Assembly: GCF_900105755.1 (NCBI RefSeq)
Contig: NZ_FNTQ01000001.1
Location: 4,836,001 to 4,900,000, forward strand
Direction of reading: 5' to 3'
DNA from: Streptomyces sp. Ag109_O5-10
GTDB taxonomy: Bacteria; Actinomycetota; Actinomycetes; Streptomycetales; Streptomycetaceae
DNA: 64,000 nucleotides
In this document: piece by piece, positions 24,450 through 32,614 of the stretch
Numbering within the stretch: position 1 is the stretch's first letter
Layout of the letters: every line of letters begins with the position of its first letter
Notes under the pieces: generated by a model
Seen by the model: only the letters and a program-made list of their open reading frames with translations
Told to the model about the DNA's origin: nothing
Database searches by the model: none
Made by a program: the position numbers and the translations under genes

Positions 24450-27362
24450 GTGGCCGCCGGGACGTACCGCGACGCCTGGGGCATCCCGCATCTGCGGGCG
24501 GCCGACGCCCTCGAACTCGCCCGAGCCCAGGGCCGGGTCACCGCCCATGACCGGGCCTGGCAGCTGGAGGTGGAACGGCACCGCGCGCAGGGCACGTCGG
24601 CGTCCTTCCTCGGCGCACCGGCCGTCGCCTGGGACGCCTTCGCCCGCCGGGCCCGCCTGGCGGACACGGCCAGACGCTGTTTCGGGGCGCTGGAGGGACG
24701 GGACCCGGAGACGGCCCGGTGGGTACGGGCGTACGTGGCCGGCGTCAACGAGGGCCTGCCGGCCGGCGCCGCCCGCACCCCGGAGTTCGCCCGCACCGGC
24801 CTGGCCCCCGGCACCTGGGAGCCCTGGCATCCCCTGGGCGTCTGGCTGACCACGCACATCCTGTTCGCCGGCTTCCCGGCCAAGCTGTGGCGCGAGGAGG
24901 CGATACGGCACCTGGGCGAGGAGGCCGTCCCGCTCTTCGCCACGGACGGCCCGGGCACCTCGGGCAGCAACGGCTGGCTCCTCGCCGGCTCCCGCACCAC
25001 CACCGGCCGGCCCCTCCTCGCCGGCGACCCCCACCGCTTCATCGAGGCACCCGGCGTCTACCAGCAGATCCGGCTCGCCTGCCCGGAGTTCGACGTCGTG
25101 GGACTGGCGGTCCCGGGCGTCCCCGGCATCGCGCACTTCGCCCACACGGGCACGGTCGCCTGGTCCATCACCAACGCGATGGCCGACTACCAGGACCTCT
25201 ACCGGGAGCGCCTGCGGCGCACGGACACCGGCGTACAGGCCCTCGCCCCGGACGGCACCTGGACCCCGGCCGACCGCCACACGGAGACGATCGAGGTCTC
25301 CGGCAACCCGCCGGTCGAGATCGAGGTACTCGAAACACCCCGGGGCCCGGTCATCACCGAATGGCCGGACCCCCCGCAGACGACCACACCAGCAGCCGCC
25401 GATTGCGGGCCACCCGCGCCCGCCCACGAATCCCGCACTCCACCCGCCGCCCCCCTCGCCGCCGCACCGACAGCCGCCGACGGCGCCCAACCTCCGCAGG
25501 GGCCACCCGCACCCGCCCACGAGTCCCGCACGCCACGCGCTCCGCACGCCGACCCCCTCGCCGTCTCCCACCTACCGGCAGCCGCCGTCGGCGCCCGGCC
25601 TCCGCAGGGGCCACCTGCACCCGCCCACGAATCCCGGACGCCACGTGCTCCGCACGCCGACCCCCTCGCCGTCTCCCACCTACCGGCAGCCGCCGTCGGC
25701 GCCCGGCCTCCGCAGGGGCCACCTGCACCCGCCCACGAATCCCGGACGCCACGCACTCCACCCGCCGCCCCCCTCGCCGCCGCACCGACAGCCGCCGACG
25801 GCGCCCAACCTCCGCAGGGGCCACCCGCACCCGCCCACGAGTCCCGCACGCCACGTGCTCCGCACGCCGAACCCTTCGCTGTCGCCCACCTACCGGCAGC
25901 CGCCGTCGGCGCCCGGCCTCCGCAGGGGCCACCTGCACCCGCCCACGAGTCCCGCACGCCGCGCGCTCCGCACGCCGACCCCCTCGCCGTCTCCCACCTA
26001 CCGGCAGCCGCCGTCGGCGCCCGGCCTCCGCAGGGGCCACCTGCACCCGCCCACGAGTCCCGCACGCCACGTGCTCCGCACGCCGATAACCTCGCCGTTG
26101 CCCAGCCATCCGCAGCCGCCGTCGGCGCTCAACCCCCGCAGGGGCCACCCGCACCCGACCACGAGACCTGCACGGGTGGTGCGGGTGGGGAGACGTCCGC
26201 CGAGGGCGAAGCCGAGGCGTTGGCGCTCCGCTACCCGCCTCGCGTCACCGAGGACCTCGGCTTCAGCGCCCTCCTCCCCCTCCTCCGCGCCCGCCACGTC
26301 ACCGACGTCGACCGCGCCTTCGACGCCTGGGTCGAGCCCGTCAACGTCGTGCACGCCGCCGACACCGACGGCGGCGTGCTGCACCGCGTCGCCGGCCGCG
26401 TCCCCGTCCGGTCCCACACCAACCGCACCCGCCTCGCCCCCGCCTGGCTCCCCGGCCACGACTGGCAGGGCTGGCACGAGATGCCGTACGGCGGCCTCAC
26501 GGACGGCGTGGCCGTGATGGCCAACCAGCGCGGCCCGGCCGCCCCCCTCGGTGTCGAGTTCGCCCCGCCGCACCGCGCCGACCGCATCCGCGCCCTCCTC
26601 GACGAGCGCCGCACCTGGTCCGCCGACGGCCTGCAGGCGATCCACACCGACACCCACCTCGCCTCCGCCGCCCCCCTCCTCGACCACCTGGCCGCCCTCG
26701 ACGGTCTCACCCCCGAGGCCGGCGCCCTCCGTGACCGCCTCCTCGCCTGGGACCGCCGGATGGACGCCGACAGCACCGACGCCGCCGCCTACGCGGCCGT
26801 ACGCTCCGCCGTCGTACGGCACCTCGCCGCCCATCCCGCCTTCGCCGCGCTCGCCGAACCCCCGGCCCTCCCCGAGGTCCTGCTCCCCTGGCTGGCCCTC
26901 ACCCCCCGGATCGCCTTCGCCCTCGAACACCTCCTGCGGGCGGAGGAGCTGTACGGCGTCGATCGCCCCGCCGCCGTCCGCGCGGCCGTGCAGGAGGTCG
27001 CGGCCGGACCGCCCACCGGTACCTGGGGCGACACCCACCGCCTCGCCCCCTGGCAGGCGCTGCCCGGTCCGTCGCCGTACGACGGACCGGCGCTGTCCGG
27101 CGACCACGACTGCGTGCTGTGCACCTCCGCCGTCCCCGGCCTCACCGACCGCTCCGCACGCGGCCCGGCCGCCCGCTACGTCTGGGACCTGGCCCGCCGC
27201 GAGGACAGCCGCTGGGTGGTCCCGTTCGGCGCGGACGGCGCCCCCGGCGCCCCCCACCACACCGACCAACTCCCCCTGTGGCTCGGGGGAGAACTGGCCC
27301 CGGTCGTCACCGACTGGGCCCGACTGCACCGCGCAGACCTCACGGAGGACACCGATGGCTGA
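24450..27362 (+). CDS. Penicillin-acylase (S45, Ntn-hydrolase) family protein with a large repeat insertion
   Basis: A 970-residue protein; family members are usually near 700. The alpha part begins TYRDAWGIPHLRAADALELARAQG. The Ntn nucleophile is Ser173 in GTSGSNGWLLAGSRTTTGRPLLAGDPH, where autocleavage should create the beta chain. HTGTVAWSITNAMADYQDLY carries the oxyanion-related region. Residues about 319-575 are a Pro/Ala-rich repeat block (36-residue units) placed between PRGPVITEW and ALALRYPPRV, inside the beta chain; homologous sequence resumes after it (GFSALLPLLRARHVTDVDRAF). No signal peptide is visible. GTG start with AAGGAGG upstream. It heads an iron-box operon with an IucB-like acyltransferase, so siderophore processing or release is plausible, in analogy to PvdQ. 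Confidence 0.85.
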   Translation: MAAGTYRDAWGIPHLRAADALELARAQGRVTAHDRAWQLEVERHRAQGTSASFLGAPAVAWDAFARRARLADTARRCFGALEGRDPETARWVRAYVAGVNEGLPAGAARTPEFARTGLAPGTWEPWHPLGVWLTTHILFAGFPAKLWREEAIRHLGEEAVPLFATDGPGTSGSNGWLLAGSRTTTGRPLLAGDPHRFIEAPGVYQQIRLACPEFDVVGLAVPGVPGIAHFAHTGTVAWSITNAMADYQDLYRERLRRTDTGVQALAPDGTWTPADRHTETIEVSGNPPVEIEVLETPRGPVITEWPDPPQTTTPAAADCGPPAPAHESRTPPAAPLAAAPTAADGAQPPQGPPAPAHESRTPRAPHADPLAVSHLPAAAVGARPPQGPPAPAHESRTPRAPHADPLAVSHLPAAAVGARPPQGPPAPAHESRTPRTPPAAPLAAAPTAADGAQPPQGPPAPAHESRTPRAPHAEPFAVAHLPAAAVGARPPQGPPAPAHESRTPRAPHADPLAVSHLPAAAVGARPPQGPPAPAHESRTPRAPHADNLAVAQPSAAAVGAQPPQGPPAPDHETCTGGAGGETSAEGEAEALALRYPPRVTEDLGFSALLPLLRARHVTDVDRAFDAWVEPVNVVHAADTDGGVLHRVAGRVPVRSHTNRTRLAPAWLPGHDWQGWHEMPYGGLTDGVAVMANQRGPAAPLGVEFAPPHRADRIRALLDERRTWSADGLQAIHTDTHLASAAPLLDHLAALDGLTPEAGALRDRLLAWDRRMDADSTDAAAYAAVRSAVVRHLAAHPAFAALAEPPALPEVLLPWLALTPRIAFALEHLLRAEELYGVDRPAAVRAAVQEVAAGPPTGTWGDTHRLAPWQALPGPSPYDGPALSGDHDCVLCTSAVPGLTDRSARGPAARYVWDLARREDSRWVVPFGADGAPGAPHHTDQLPLWLGGELAPVVTDWARLHRADLTEDTDG
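25405..26172. repeat. 108-bp tandem repeat inside the acylase gene
   Basis: GGCGCCC(A/G)(A/G)CCTCCGCAG-type unit starts lie at 25482, 25590, 25698, 25800, 25908, 26016 and 26124: five units of 108 bases and one of 102, with partial units at both ends. All lengths are multiples of three, so the frame stays open and encodes GARPPQGPPAPAHESRTP followed by a variable half ending LPAAAV or PTAAD. Two alternative half-types alternate, showing duplication of blocks as well as single units. Confidence 0.93.
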
Positions 27363-27993
27363 GCACCACCCCGTCTTCGAACACCCCGTCCCCGGCTTCG
27401 GCACCGTCCGGCTCCGCCCCCTCGACCCCGAGGACGACGCGGCCGTGGTGCACAGCTGGGTCGACGCGGAACGCGCCGCCTTCTGGGGCATGACCGGCCT
27501 CACCCGCGCCCAGGTCGCGGAGGTCTACGCCCACCTGGCGACCCTCGACACCCACCACGCCCACCTCGCCGAGAAGGACGGCACCCCGGTCGGCCTCCTG
27601 CAGACCTACGAGCCCGCGGCCGACCGGGTGGGCGAGTGCTACGAGGTCCGCCCCGGCGACATCGGCGTCCACGTCCTGCTCGCCCCGCCCGGACCCGAAG
27701 GCCCCCGCCCCGGCTGGACGGAGGCGTTGCTGACCGCCTTCACGGCGTACGTGCTGCTCGCCCGGGACCGCCACCGCATCGTCGTGGACCCGGACGTCCG
27801 CAACGAGAAGGCGATCGCCCGCTTCCGGCGCCAGGGTTTCGAGCTCGGCCCGGCCGTCGTCCTCCCCGAGATCGACCTGCCCGACGTCCACCTGCCCGAG
27901 AAGCACGCTCAACTGGCTTTCCTCACCCGGCCGGTAGCCTTCCCGGGTGACTTCCGCGATGTCGAGCCCCAGCCCGAAGCCGACCCCCGCTGA
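27355..27993 (+). CDS. GNAT acyltransferase, IucB/AlcB/MbtK-like
   Basis: A 212-residue protein of the siderophore-type GNAT family (Acetyltransf_8). Diagnostic features are the HSWVDAERAAFWGMTGLT opening (hydroxylysine/lysine-acyltransferase type W...AxFW), GTPVGLLQTYEPAADRVGECYEV, and the core DIGVHVLL...YVLLARDRHRIVVDPDVRNEKAIARFRRQGF with acyl-CoA-binding loop NEKAI. Relatives acylate hydroxylysine in aerobactin or lysine in mycobactin. It overlaps the acylase gene by 8 bases and so is translationally coupled. With the iron box upstream, a role in modifying a siderophore or precursor is the best inference. Confidence 0.87.
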   Translation: MAEHHPVFEHPVPGFGTVRLRPLDPEDDAAVVHSWVDAERAAFWGMTGLTRAQVAEVYAHLATLDTHHAHLAEKDGTPVGLLQTYEPAADRVGECYEVRPGDIGVHVLLAPPGPEGPRPGWTEALLTAFTAYVLLARDRHRIVVDPDVRNEKAIARFRRQGFELGPAVVLPEIDLPDVHLPEKHAQLAFLTRPVAFPGDFRDVEPQPEADPR

Positions 27994-28453
27994 CCTCATC
28001 GCCCACTACGGCCTGGAGCCGATCCCCCGCGAAGGCGGCCTGTTCCGGGAGACCTGGGCCGGTCCCGCCCGCCCCGACGGCCGCCCCGAGGGCACCGCGA
28101 TCGTGGTCCTCCTCACCGCCGACGACTTCTCGGCCCTGCACCGCCTCCCCACCGACGAGATCTGGCACTACCACCTGGGCGACCCGCTGGACCTCCTGCT
28201 GCTCGCCCCCGACGGCACCACCAGCACGCCTGTCCTCGGCCCCGACCTGCTCGGCGGCCAGCACGTCCAGCTGACCGTCCCGGCCGGCACCTGGATGGGC
28301 GCCCGGGTGGCGACCCCGGGCGCCTGGACACTGTTCGGCTGCACCATGGCCCCCGGATTCACCTTCGAGGGGTACGAGCACGGCAACGCGGCCGACCTCA
28401 CGGCGCGTTATCCGTCCGAAGCCGCCCGCATCACGGAACTCTGCCGTCCATGA
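27947..28453 (+). CDS. DUF985 cupin-fold protein
   Basis: A 168-residue protein matching the Cupin_5/DUF985 family: ADLIAHYGLEPIPREGGLFRETW at the N-terminus, FSALHRLPTDEIWHYHLGDPLDLLLL for the metal-facing strands, and PGFTFEGYEHGNAADLTARYP at the end. The family folds like epimerase-type cupins; activity is unknown. The GTG at 27947 overlaps the acyltransferase gene by 47 bases; an ATG at 27959 is an alternative. It is the third gene of the iron-box operon, ending 4 bases into the next. Confidence 0.85.
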   Translation: MTSAMSSPSPKPTPADLIAHYGLEPIPREGGLFRETWAGPARPDGRPEGTAIVVLLTADDFSALHRLPTDEIWHYHLGDPLDLLLLAPDGTTSTPVLGPDLLGGQHVQLTVPAGTWMGARVATPGAWTLFGCTMAPGFTFEGYEHGNAADLTARYPSEAARITELCRP

Positions 28454-28854
28454 CCCCTCTGCTCGACGGACAGACCGCCCTGGTCACGGGCGCGGGCGGC
28501 GGCACGGTCACCCACATCGCGTCCATCGAGGCGTCCCACCCGGCCCCCGGCCACGCCCACTACTGCACGGCCAAGGCCGCGGTGGTCATGCACGCGCGGG
28601 CGGCGGCCCTGGAGTACGGCCGCTCCGGCATCCGCGTCAACACCGTCTCCCCGGGCCTCATCGACCGCGCAGGGCTCGCGGAGGACTGGCCCGACGGGGT
28701 CCGGCGGTGGCAGGAGGCGGTGCCCGCGGGCCGGCTGGGGAACGGGGACGACGTGGCGAACGCGGTGGTCTTCCTGGCCTCGCCCCTGGCGTCCTGGATC
28801 ACCGGCCACGACCTGGTGGTCGACGGCGGGGTGTCGGCACGCCCGACGTGGTAG
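28450..28854 (+). pseudogene. Internally deleted short-chain dehydrogenase/reductase
   Basis: Only 134 residues, against about 250 for the family. The N-terminal strand LDGQTALVTGAGGG of the Rossmann fold joins straight to VTHIASIEASHPAPGHAHYCTAKAAV, the catalytic Ser/Tyr-x-x-x-Lys region (YCTAKAA), followed by a normal C-terminus (GIRVNTVSPGLI, DDVANAVVFLASPLASWITGHDLVVDGG). About 110 residues holding the rest of the cofactor motif (GxxxGIG), the NAG motif and helix 4 are missing, in frame. It cannot bind NAD(P) normally and is most likely a non-functional remnant, although the frame is intact. It starts with ATGA overlap on the cupin gene. Confidence 0.85.
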
Positions 28855-28910
28855 CGCCCCGCAGGGGGCGGGGCCGTGTCGATGTGCGGCTCCGCGCCCC
28901 TGCGGGGCGC
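28854..28910. terminator. Long hairpin ending the iron-box operon
   Basis: The arms GCGCCCCGCAGGGG (28854-28867) and CCCCTGCGGGGCGC (28897-28910) pair perfectly, and inner bases GCGGGGCCG/CGGCTCCGC extend the stem with a small bulge. It starts at the SDR stop codon. Its outer part resembles a common Streptomyces intergenic element. Confidence 0.75.
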
Positions 28911-29004
28911 GACCGGCCACGACGATCCCGCCGACGAATGAGCACCACGGGCTTCCCAGCCGTATGACCCGGGAACGCGTGTTTCCGAACTCCGAGCGGG
29001 TGAC

Positions 29005-30906
29005 ATGAGCGAAGGACACGACCAGCGGCGAGGGCCGACCGGCGACCACCGGAACCACGGGTACCGCGGCGTCCTGCGCGCCCTCACGCTCCTCGGCTCC
29101 CTCCTCGCCGCCCTCCTCCTCGCCTCGGCCGCCCCCGCCTCCGCACACGCCGCCCTGCGCGGCAGCGACCCCGCCGACGGTGCCGTGCTCAAGTCGTCCC
29201 CGGCCTCCGTCACCCTCACCTTCACCGAGGCCGTCGGCCTGCTCGACGACTCGTTCCGGGTGTACGACCCGACCAACCACCGGGTGGACACCAGCGAGGC
29301 CGGACACGGCCCGGCCGGCTCGGACACCGCGCGGATCACCTTCCCGGAGAAGCTGGGCACCGGCACGTTCACCGTCGCGTGGCGGGTCGTCTCGGCGGAC
29401 AGCCACCCCGTCTCCGGCGCCCTCACCTTCTCCGTGGGCAAGCCGTCGGCGACCACGGCGACGGTCTCCGCCGGCCCCGTCGAGAACCCGCTCACCGGCA
29501 GCCTCTACAACATCGGCCGCTACGTCGCGTACCTCGCCGTGGCCCTGCTGATAGGCACCGTCGCCTTCCTGGCCGTCTGCCGCCCGCCGGACCCGGCCCC
29601 CCTGCGCACCCCGGTCCGCACGGCGTGGTGGGCGCTGCTCGCCGCCACCCTCTTCCTCTTCGTCCTGCGCTCCCCGTACGAGGAGGGCACCTCCCCGGCG
29701 GCGGCCTTCGACCTCTCCGCCCTCGCCAGGTCCGCGACCGGCCGCCCGGGTCTGGCCCTGCTGGCCAGGGTGGCCCTGCTGGCACTCATCGCAGCCCTCC
29801 ACCACCTGCTCCGCGGGCGGGTGGGCCGCGAGCTCCCGTCCGGCCCGTCGCGCCCCCAGCTCGCGGCGGCCGCCGCCCTCTCCGTCGCCCTGGCCCTGAC
29901 CTGGGCGGCGGCGGAACACGCCTCGGCCGGTATCCAGGTCCCGCTGGCGATGACGTCGTCGGTCCTGCACCTGCTGTCGATGGCGCTCTGGATGGGCGGC
30001 CTGGTGGCCCTCCTGATCACCCTCCAGCGCTCCGCCGTGCCGCTGCCCGCCGCGGTGGTCACCCGCTTCTCCCGCACGGCCTTCGGCTCGGTGACGGTCC
30101 TCGTCGTCACCGGCGTCTACCAGTCCTGGCGCGGCCTCGGCTCCTGGCAGGCCCTCACGGACACGGCGTACGGCAGGCTCCTGCTCGTCAAGCTCGCCGC
30201 GGTGACGCTGCTGCTGGCGGCCGCCTCGCAGTCCCGCCGCTGGACGGCGAAGGCGGCGGATTCCCCGGCCGTGCCGGTCCCCGAGCGTGTCCCACTGCCG
30301 GTCGGCGGCCCGGCGGGCTCACCGGCCGAGGGGCAGGACACACCACCCCCGGACGAGCCTCGGGCCCCCACCGACGAGCCCGGGTCCGCCCCGGCCGGCC
30401 GCCGGCAGGCCGCCCTGCGCCGTTCGGTCCTCGCCGAAGTGGCCGTCGGCGTCGCCGTCCTTGGCATCACCACGATCCTCACCGGCACCCTGCCCGGCCG
30501 GGCCGCGGCCGAGGCGGCCGGGTCGGGAGCGGCGCAGGCCGCCCCGGCCGGCATCCCCGCGGCCGTCGTCGCCCTCGTCCCCTTCGACGTCGGCACTCCG
30601 AACGGCCACGGCAAGGTGCAGATCACCCTGGACCCGGGGCGGGTCGGCGCGAACTCCGTGCAGGCGGTCGTCTTCGGCCCCGACGGCGGCATCTCCGCCG
30701 TCCCCGAACTCCGCCTCTCCTTCACCCTCGCCGCTCAGAAGATCGGCCCTCTCCCGGCGAACGTGACCGACCGCGGCGGCTATTGGGCCGCCGACTCCGT
30801 CAACCTCCCCATCGCGGGCGAGTGGACGATGTCGGTGACGGTACGGATCTCCGACCTGGACCAGGTGACGGTGACGAAGAAGGTGCGGATCGCCACTTGG
30901 CGGTGA
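29005..30906 (+). CDS. CopC-CopD fusion copper protein
   Basis: A 633-residue protein. A signal peptide (LLGSLLAALLLASAAPASA) leads to a mature N-terminus HAALRGSDPADGAVL, where the first His is the classic CopC copper ligand; ADSHPVSGALTF holds the other His/Asp ligand pair. Then follow about eight CopD membrane helices (residues about 165-425; SSVLHLLSMALWMGGLVALLI is a typical helix) and a C-terminal exported beta domain (residues about 520-633) similar to those in YcnJ/FixH-like proteins. Copper uptake or delivery across the membrane is expected. It is monocistronic; no copper-responsive operator was recognised. Confidence 0.92.
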   Translation: MSEGHDQRRGPTGDHRNHGYRGVLRALTLLGSLLAALLLASAAPASAHAALRGSDPADGAVLKSSPASVTLTFTEAVGLLDDSFRVYDPTNHRVDTSEAGHGPAGSDTARITFPEKLGTGTFTVAWRVVSADSHPVSGALTFSVGKPSATTATVSAGPVENPLTGSLYNIGRYVAYLAVALLIGTVAFLAVCRPPDPAPLRTPVRTAWWALLAATLFLFVLRSPYEEGTSPAAAFDLSALARSATGRPGLALLARVALLALIAALHHLLRGRVGRELPSGPSRPQLAAAAALSVALALTWAAAEHASAGIQVPLAMTSSVLHLLSMALWMGGLVALLITLQRSAVPLPAAVVTRFSRTAFGSVTVLVVTGVYQSWRGLGSWQALTDTAYGRLLLVKLAAVTLLLAAASQSRRWTAKAADSPAVPVPERVPLPVGGPAGSPAEGQDTPPPDEPRAPTDEPGSAPAGRRQAALRRSVLAEVAVGVAVLGITTILTGTLPGRAAAEAAGSGAAQAAPAGIPAAVVALVPFDVGTPNGHGKVQITLDPGRVGANSVQAVVFGPDGGISAVPELRLSFTLAAQKIGPLPANVTDRGGYWAADSVNLPIAGEWTMSVTVRISDLDQVTVTKKVRIATWR

Positions 30907-31125
30907 CCGCCGTGGCGCTCCGTCTCGCCCCTGACCAGCAGGGTGAGCAGGAAGGCGACGGCCAGTCCGGCGCCGGCCCCGGCGGGGTGGCGGAGCACCT
31001 TGTCGGGGTCGATGCGGCACTGGTTGGTGCGGCCGTTTGCGGGTGTGGGAGAGGCAGCCGTGCTGTTCCAGGTCGGTGATGATCTTCTGGACGGCGCGTT
31101 CGGTGGCCGGCAGCGGACCCCGCCG
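30905..31125 (-). pseudogene. Frameshifted remnant of a winged-helix regulator
   Basis: On the minus strand, TERAVQKIITDLEQHGCLSHTRK (a winged-helix recognition helix and wing as in Streptomyces MarR/ArsR-like regulators) is read in one frame. The natural continuation NGRTNQCRIDPDKVLRHP...FLLTLLVRGE is read one frame over. A single extra base in the A-run at about 31035-31037 explains the shift. The N-terminal DNA-binding half before TERAV is absent. This fills the 311-base gap between the CopC-CopD and stress-protein genes. Confidence 0.7.
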
Positions 31126-31217
31126 TCCACCGCGTGCGTCGGGCGCGTTCCGCCTTGCGGGGACCACCGCCCCGCAGCAGGCTGTTCGACGGGGGCGGTG
31201 AGGAAGGGAGTCCCGCG

Positions 31218-31697
31218 ATGACCCAGCAACCGCCCACGGCGCCGCTCGACCGGCCGGTCGTCGGCTCGTACCCGACCTACGAGGGCGCGCAGCGCGCGGT
31301 CGACTTCCTCTCCGACAGCAAGTTCCCGGTGGAGCACACCGCGATCATCGGCTCCGACCTGCGGATGGTCGAGACGGTGCTCGGCCGCCTCACCCGCGGC
31401 CGGGCCGCCCTGGCCGGCGCGGGCTCGGGTGCCTGGTTCGGGCTGCTCGTCGGCCTGCTCCTGTCGCTGTTCGCCGCGGGCAACCACCACGTCCTCGTCC
31501 TGATGATCAGCGGCCTGTTCTACGGCGCGATCTTCGGCGCCCTCTTCGGCTTCGCCGGCCACGCCTTCACCGGGGGCCGCCGCGACTTCGCGTCCCGCAG
31601 CCAGATCGTCGCCGCCCGCTACGACGTGGTCGCCCAGGCCGAGGTCGCGGAGGAGGCTAAGAACCTCCTCATCAAGCTCGGCTGGCGCGAAGGCTGA
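31218..31697 (+). CDS. General stress protein, YflT/GspM-like
   Basis: A 159-residue protein: residues about 10-60 are a YflT-like alpha/beta domain (VVGSYPTYEGAQRAVDFLSDSKFPVEHTAIIGSDL), followed by two glycine-rich membrane helices (GAGSGAWFGLLVGLLLSLF and MISGLFYGAIFGALFGFAGHAF) and a cytoplasmic tail (SQIVAARYDVVAQAEVAEEAKNLL). This is the layout of Streptomyces 'general stress protein' family members. GAAGGGAG precedes the ATG. Regulation by a SigB-type sigma factor is common for relatives but no promoter was recognised. Confidence 0.85.
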   Translation: MTQQPPTAPLDRPVVGSYPTYEGAQRAVDFLSDSKFPVEHTAIIGSDLRMVETVLGRLTRGRAALAGAGSGAWFGLLVGLLLSLFAAGNHHVLVLMISGLFYGAIFGALFGFAGHAFTGGRRDFASRSQIVAARYDVVAQAEVAEEAKNLLIKLGWREG

Positions 31698-31774
31698 GCG
31701 GAGCCCGTGGCCGTCCCGGGGGCCCACCCGGCGGAGCGGGCCCGGAAGCGGGCCGTCCGGCCCGGCTGCTCCGG

Positions 31775-32284
31775 TCAGGCGCCCACGGTCCCGTCGACGC
31801 CCTCGCGCAGGAAGTCGGCGTGCCCGTTGTGGCGGCCGTACTCCAGCAGCACGTGCAGCATCACCATCCGCAGCGACACCTCCTCCTCCCACCTCGGCTG
31901 GTACCCGGCCTGGTCCAGGGAGGCTGCCGCGCGCTCGATCCGGCGCGAGGCCGCCACCTCGGCCTCCCAGGCGGCGAACGCCTCCGCCCTGGTCGACCGG
32001 CTCGCGTCGTACGCCGCCTGGAAGTCGATCTCGTCGGACCACACCATGGGCGCGTCCTTGTCCTCGAACACCCGGCGGAACCAGGCGCGTTCCACCTCCG
32101 CCAGGTGCCGCACCAGACCGAGCAGCGACAACGTGGACGGCGGCATCGACCGCCGGCGCAGCTCCTCGTCGGTGAGCCCCTCGCACTTCATCGCGAGGGT
32201 CGCGCGGTGATAGTCGAGGAAGGCCCGCAGCATCTCGCGTTCACTGCCGAAGCTGGGCGGTCCCGTGCGGGGGTCGCTGGTCAC
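31775..32284 (-). CDS. DinB-family (DUF664) protein
   Basis: A 169-residue four-helix-bundle protein of the DinB/DUF664 type: LRAFLDYHRATLAMKCEGLTDEELRRR, LGLVRHLAEVERAWFRRVF, and the closing LHVLLEYGRHNGHADFLREGVDG. The three His residues expected for the metal/thiol site are present (DYH, RHLAEVE, NGHAD). Members include mycothiol- or bacillithiol-dependent transferases, so a mycothiol-S-transferase activity is possible. GTG start at 32284. Convergent with the stress protein. Confidence 0.9.
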   Translation of the reverse strand: MTSDPRTGPPSFGSEREMLRAFLDYHRATLAMKCEGLTDEELRRRSMPPSTLSLLGLVRHLAEVERAWFRRVFEDKDAPMVWSDEIDFQAAYDASRSTRAEAFAAWEAEVAASRRIERAAASLDQAGYQPRWEEEVSLRMVMLHVLLEYGRHNGHADFLREGVDGTVGA

Positions 32285-32614
32285 TGGCCGTACTCCTCAT
32301 CCGTTTGACCGATCATCCGCTCCGGCGTCCCGGGCGCGCGAGCAGTATCCAGCCGACCGCACCCATTCCGGCACCCGCCTGCCCATGCCGGCGTGGACGA
32401 GCAGCGCCGAGACCGGAGGGCCATGGGCTGTTCGGCCGACGAAGAGGGGCGCCGTCCGGGCGTCGCGGGCGGCAGAGGTATGCGACCTGTGATCATGGCG
32501 CGGTCATCAAAAGTGATCGATACGGAGAAAAGTGGTCGATGTGGAGCTCCGGGTCGCGGTGCCCGATGTGCCGCTGCCGTGGGGTGTTCGCGGGAACGCG
32601 CTGCAGGTGACGCG

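Noticed and set aside
23696..25042. Extended N-terminus of the DNA glycosylase across the acylase promoter
   Set aside because: The extension would run through the iron box and the opposite gene; the ATG at 24304 gives the normal family length.
24414..26154. Long minus-strand open frames rich in Gly/Arg/Trp opposite the acylase gene
   Set aside because: They mirror the 108-bp repeat and high GC skew; no ribosome binding site, and codon bias fits the plus strand.
25405..26172. CRISPR array
   Set aside because: Units are contiguous tandem copies with no unique spacers, lie in frame in a coding sequence, and there are no cas genes.
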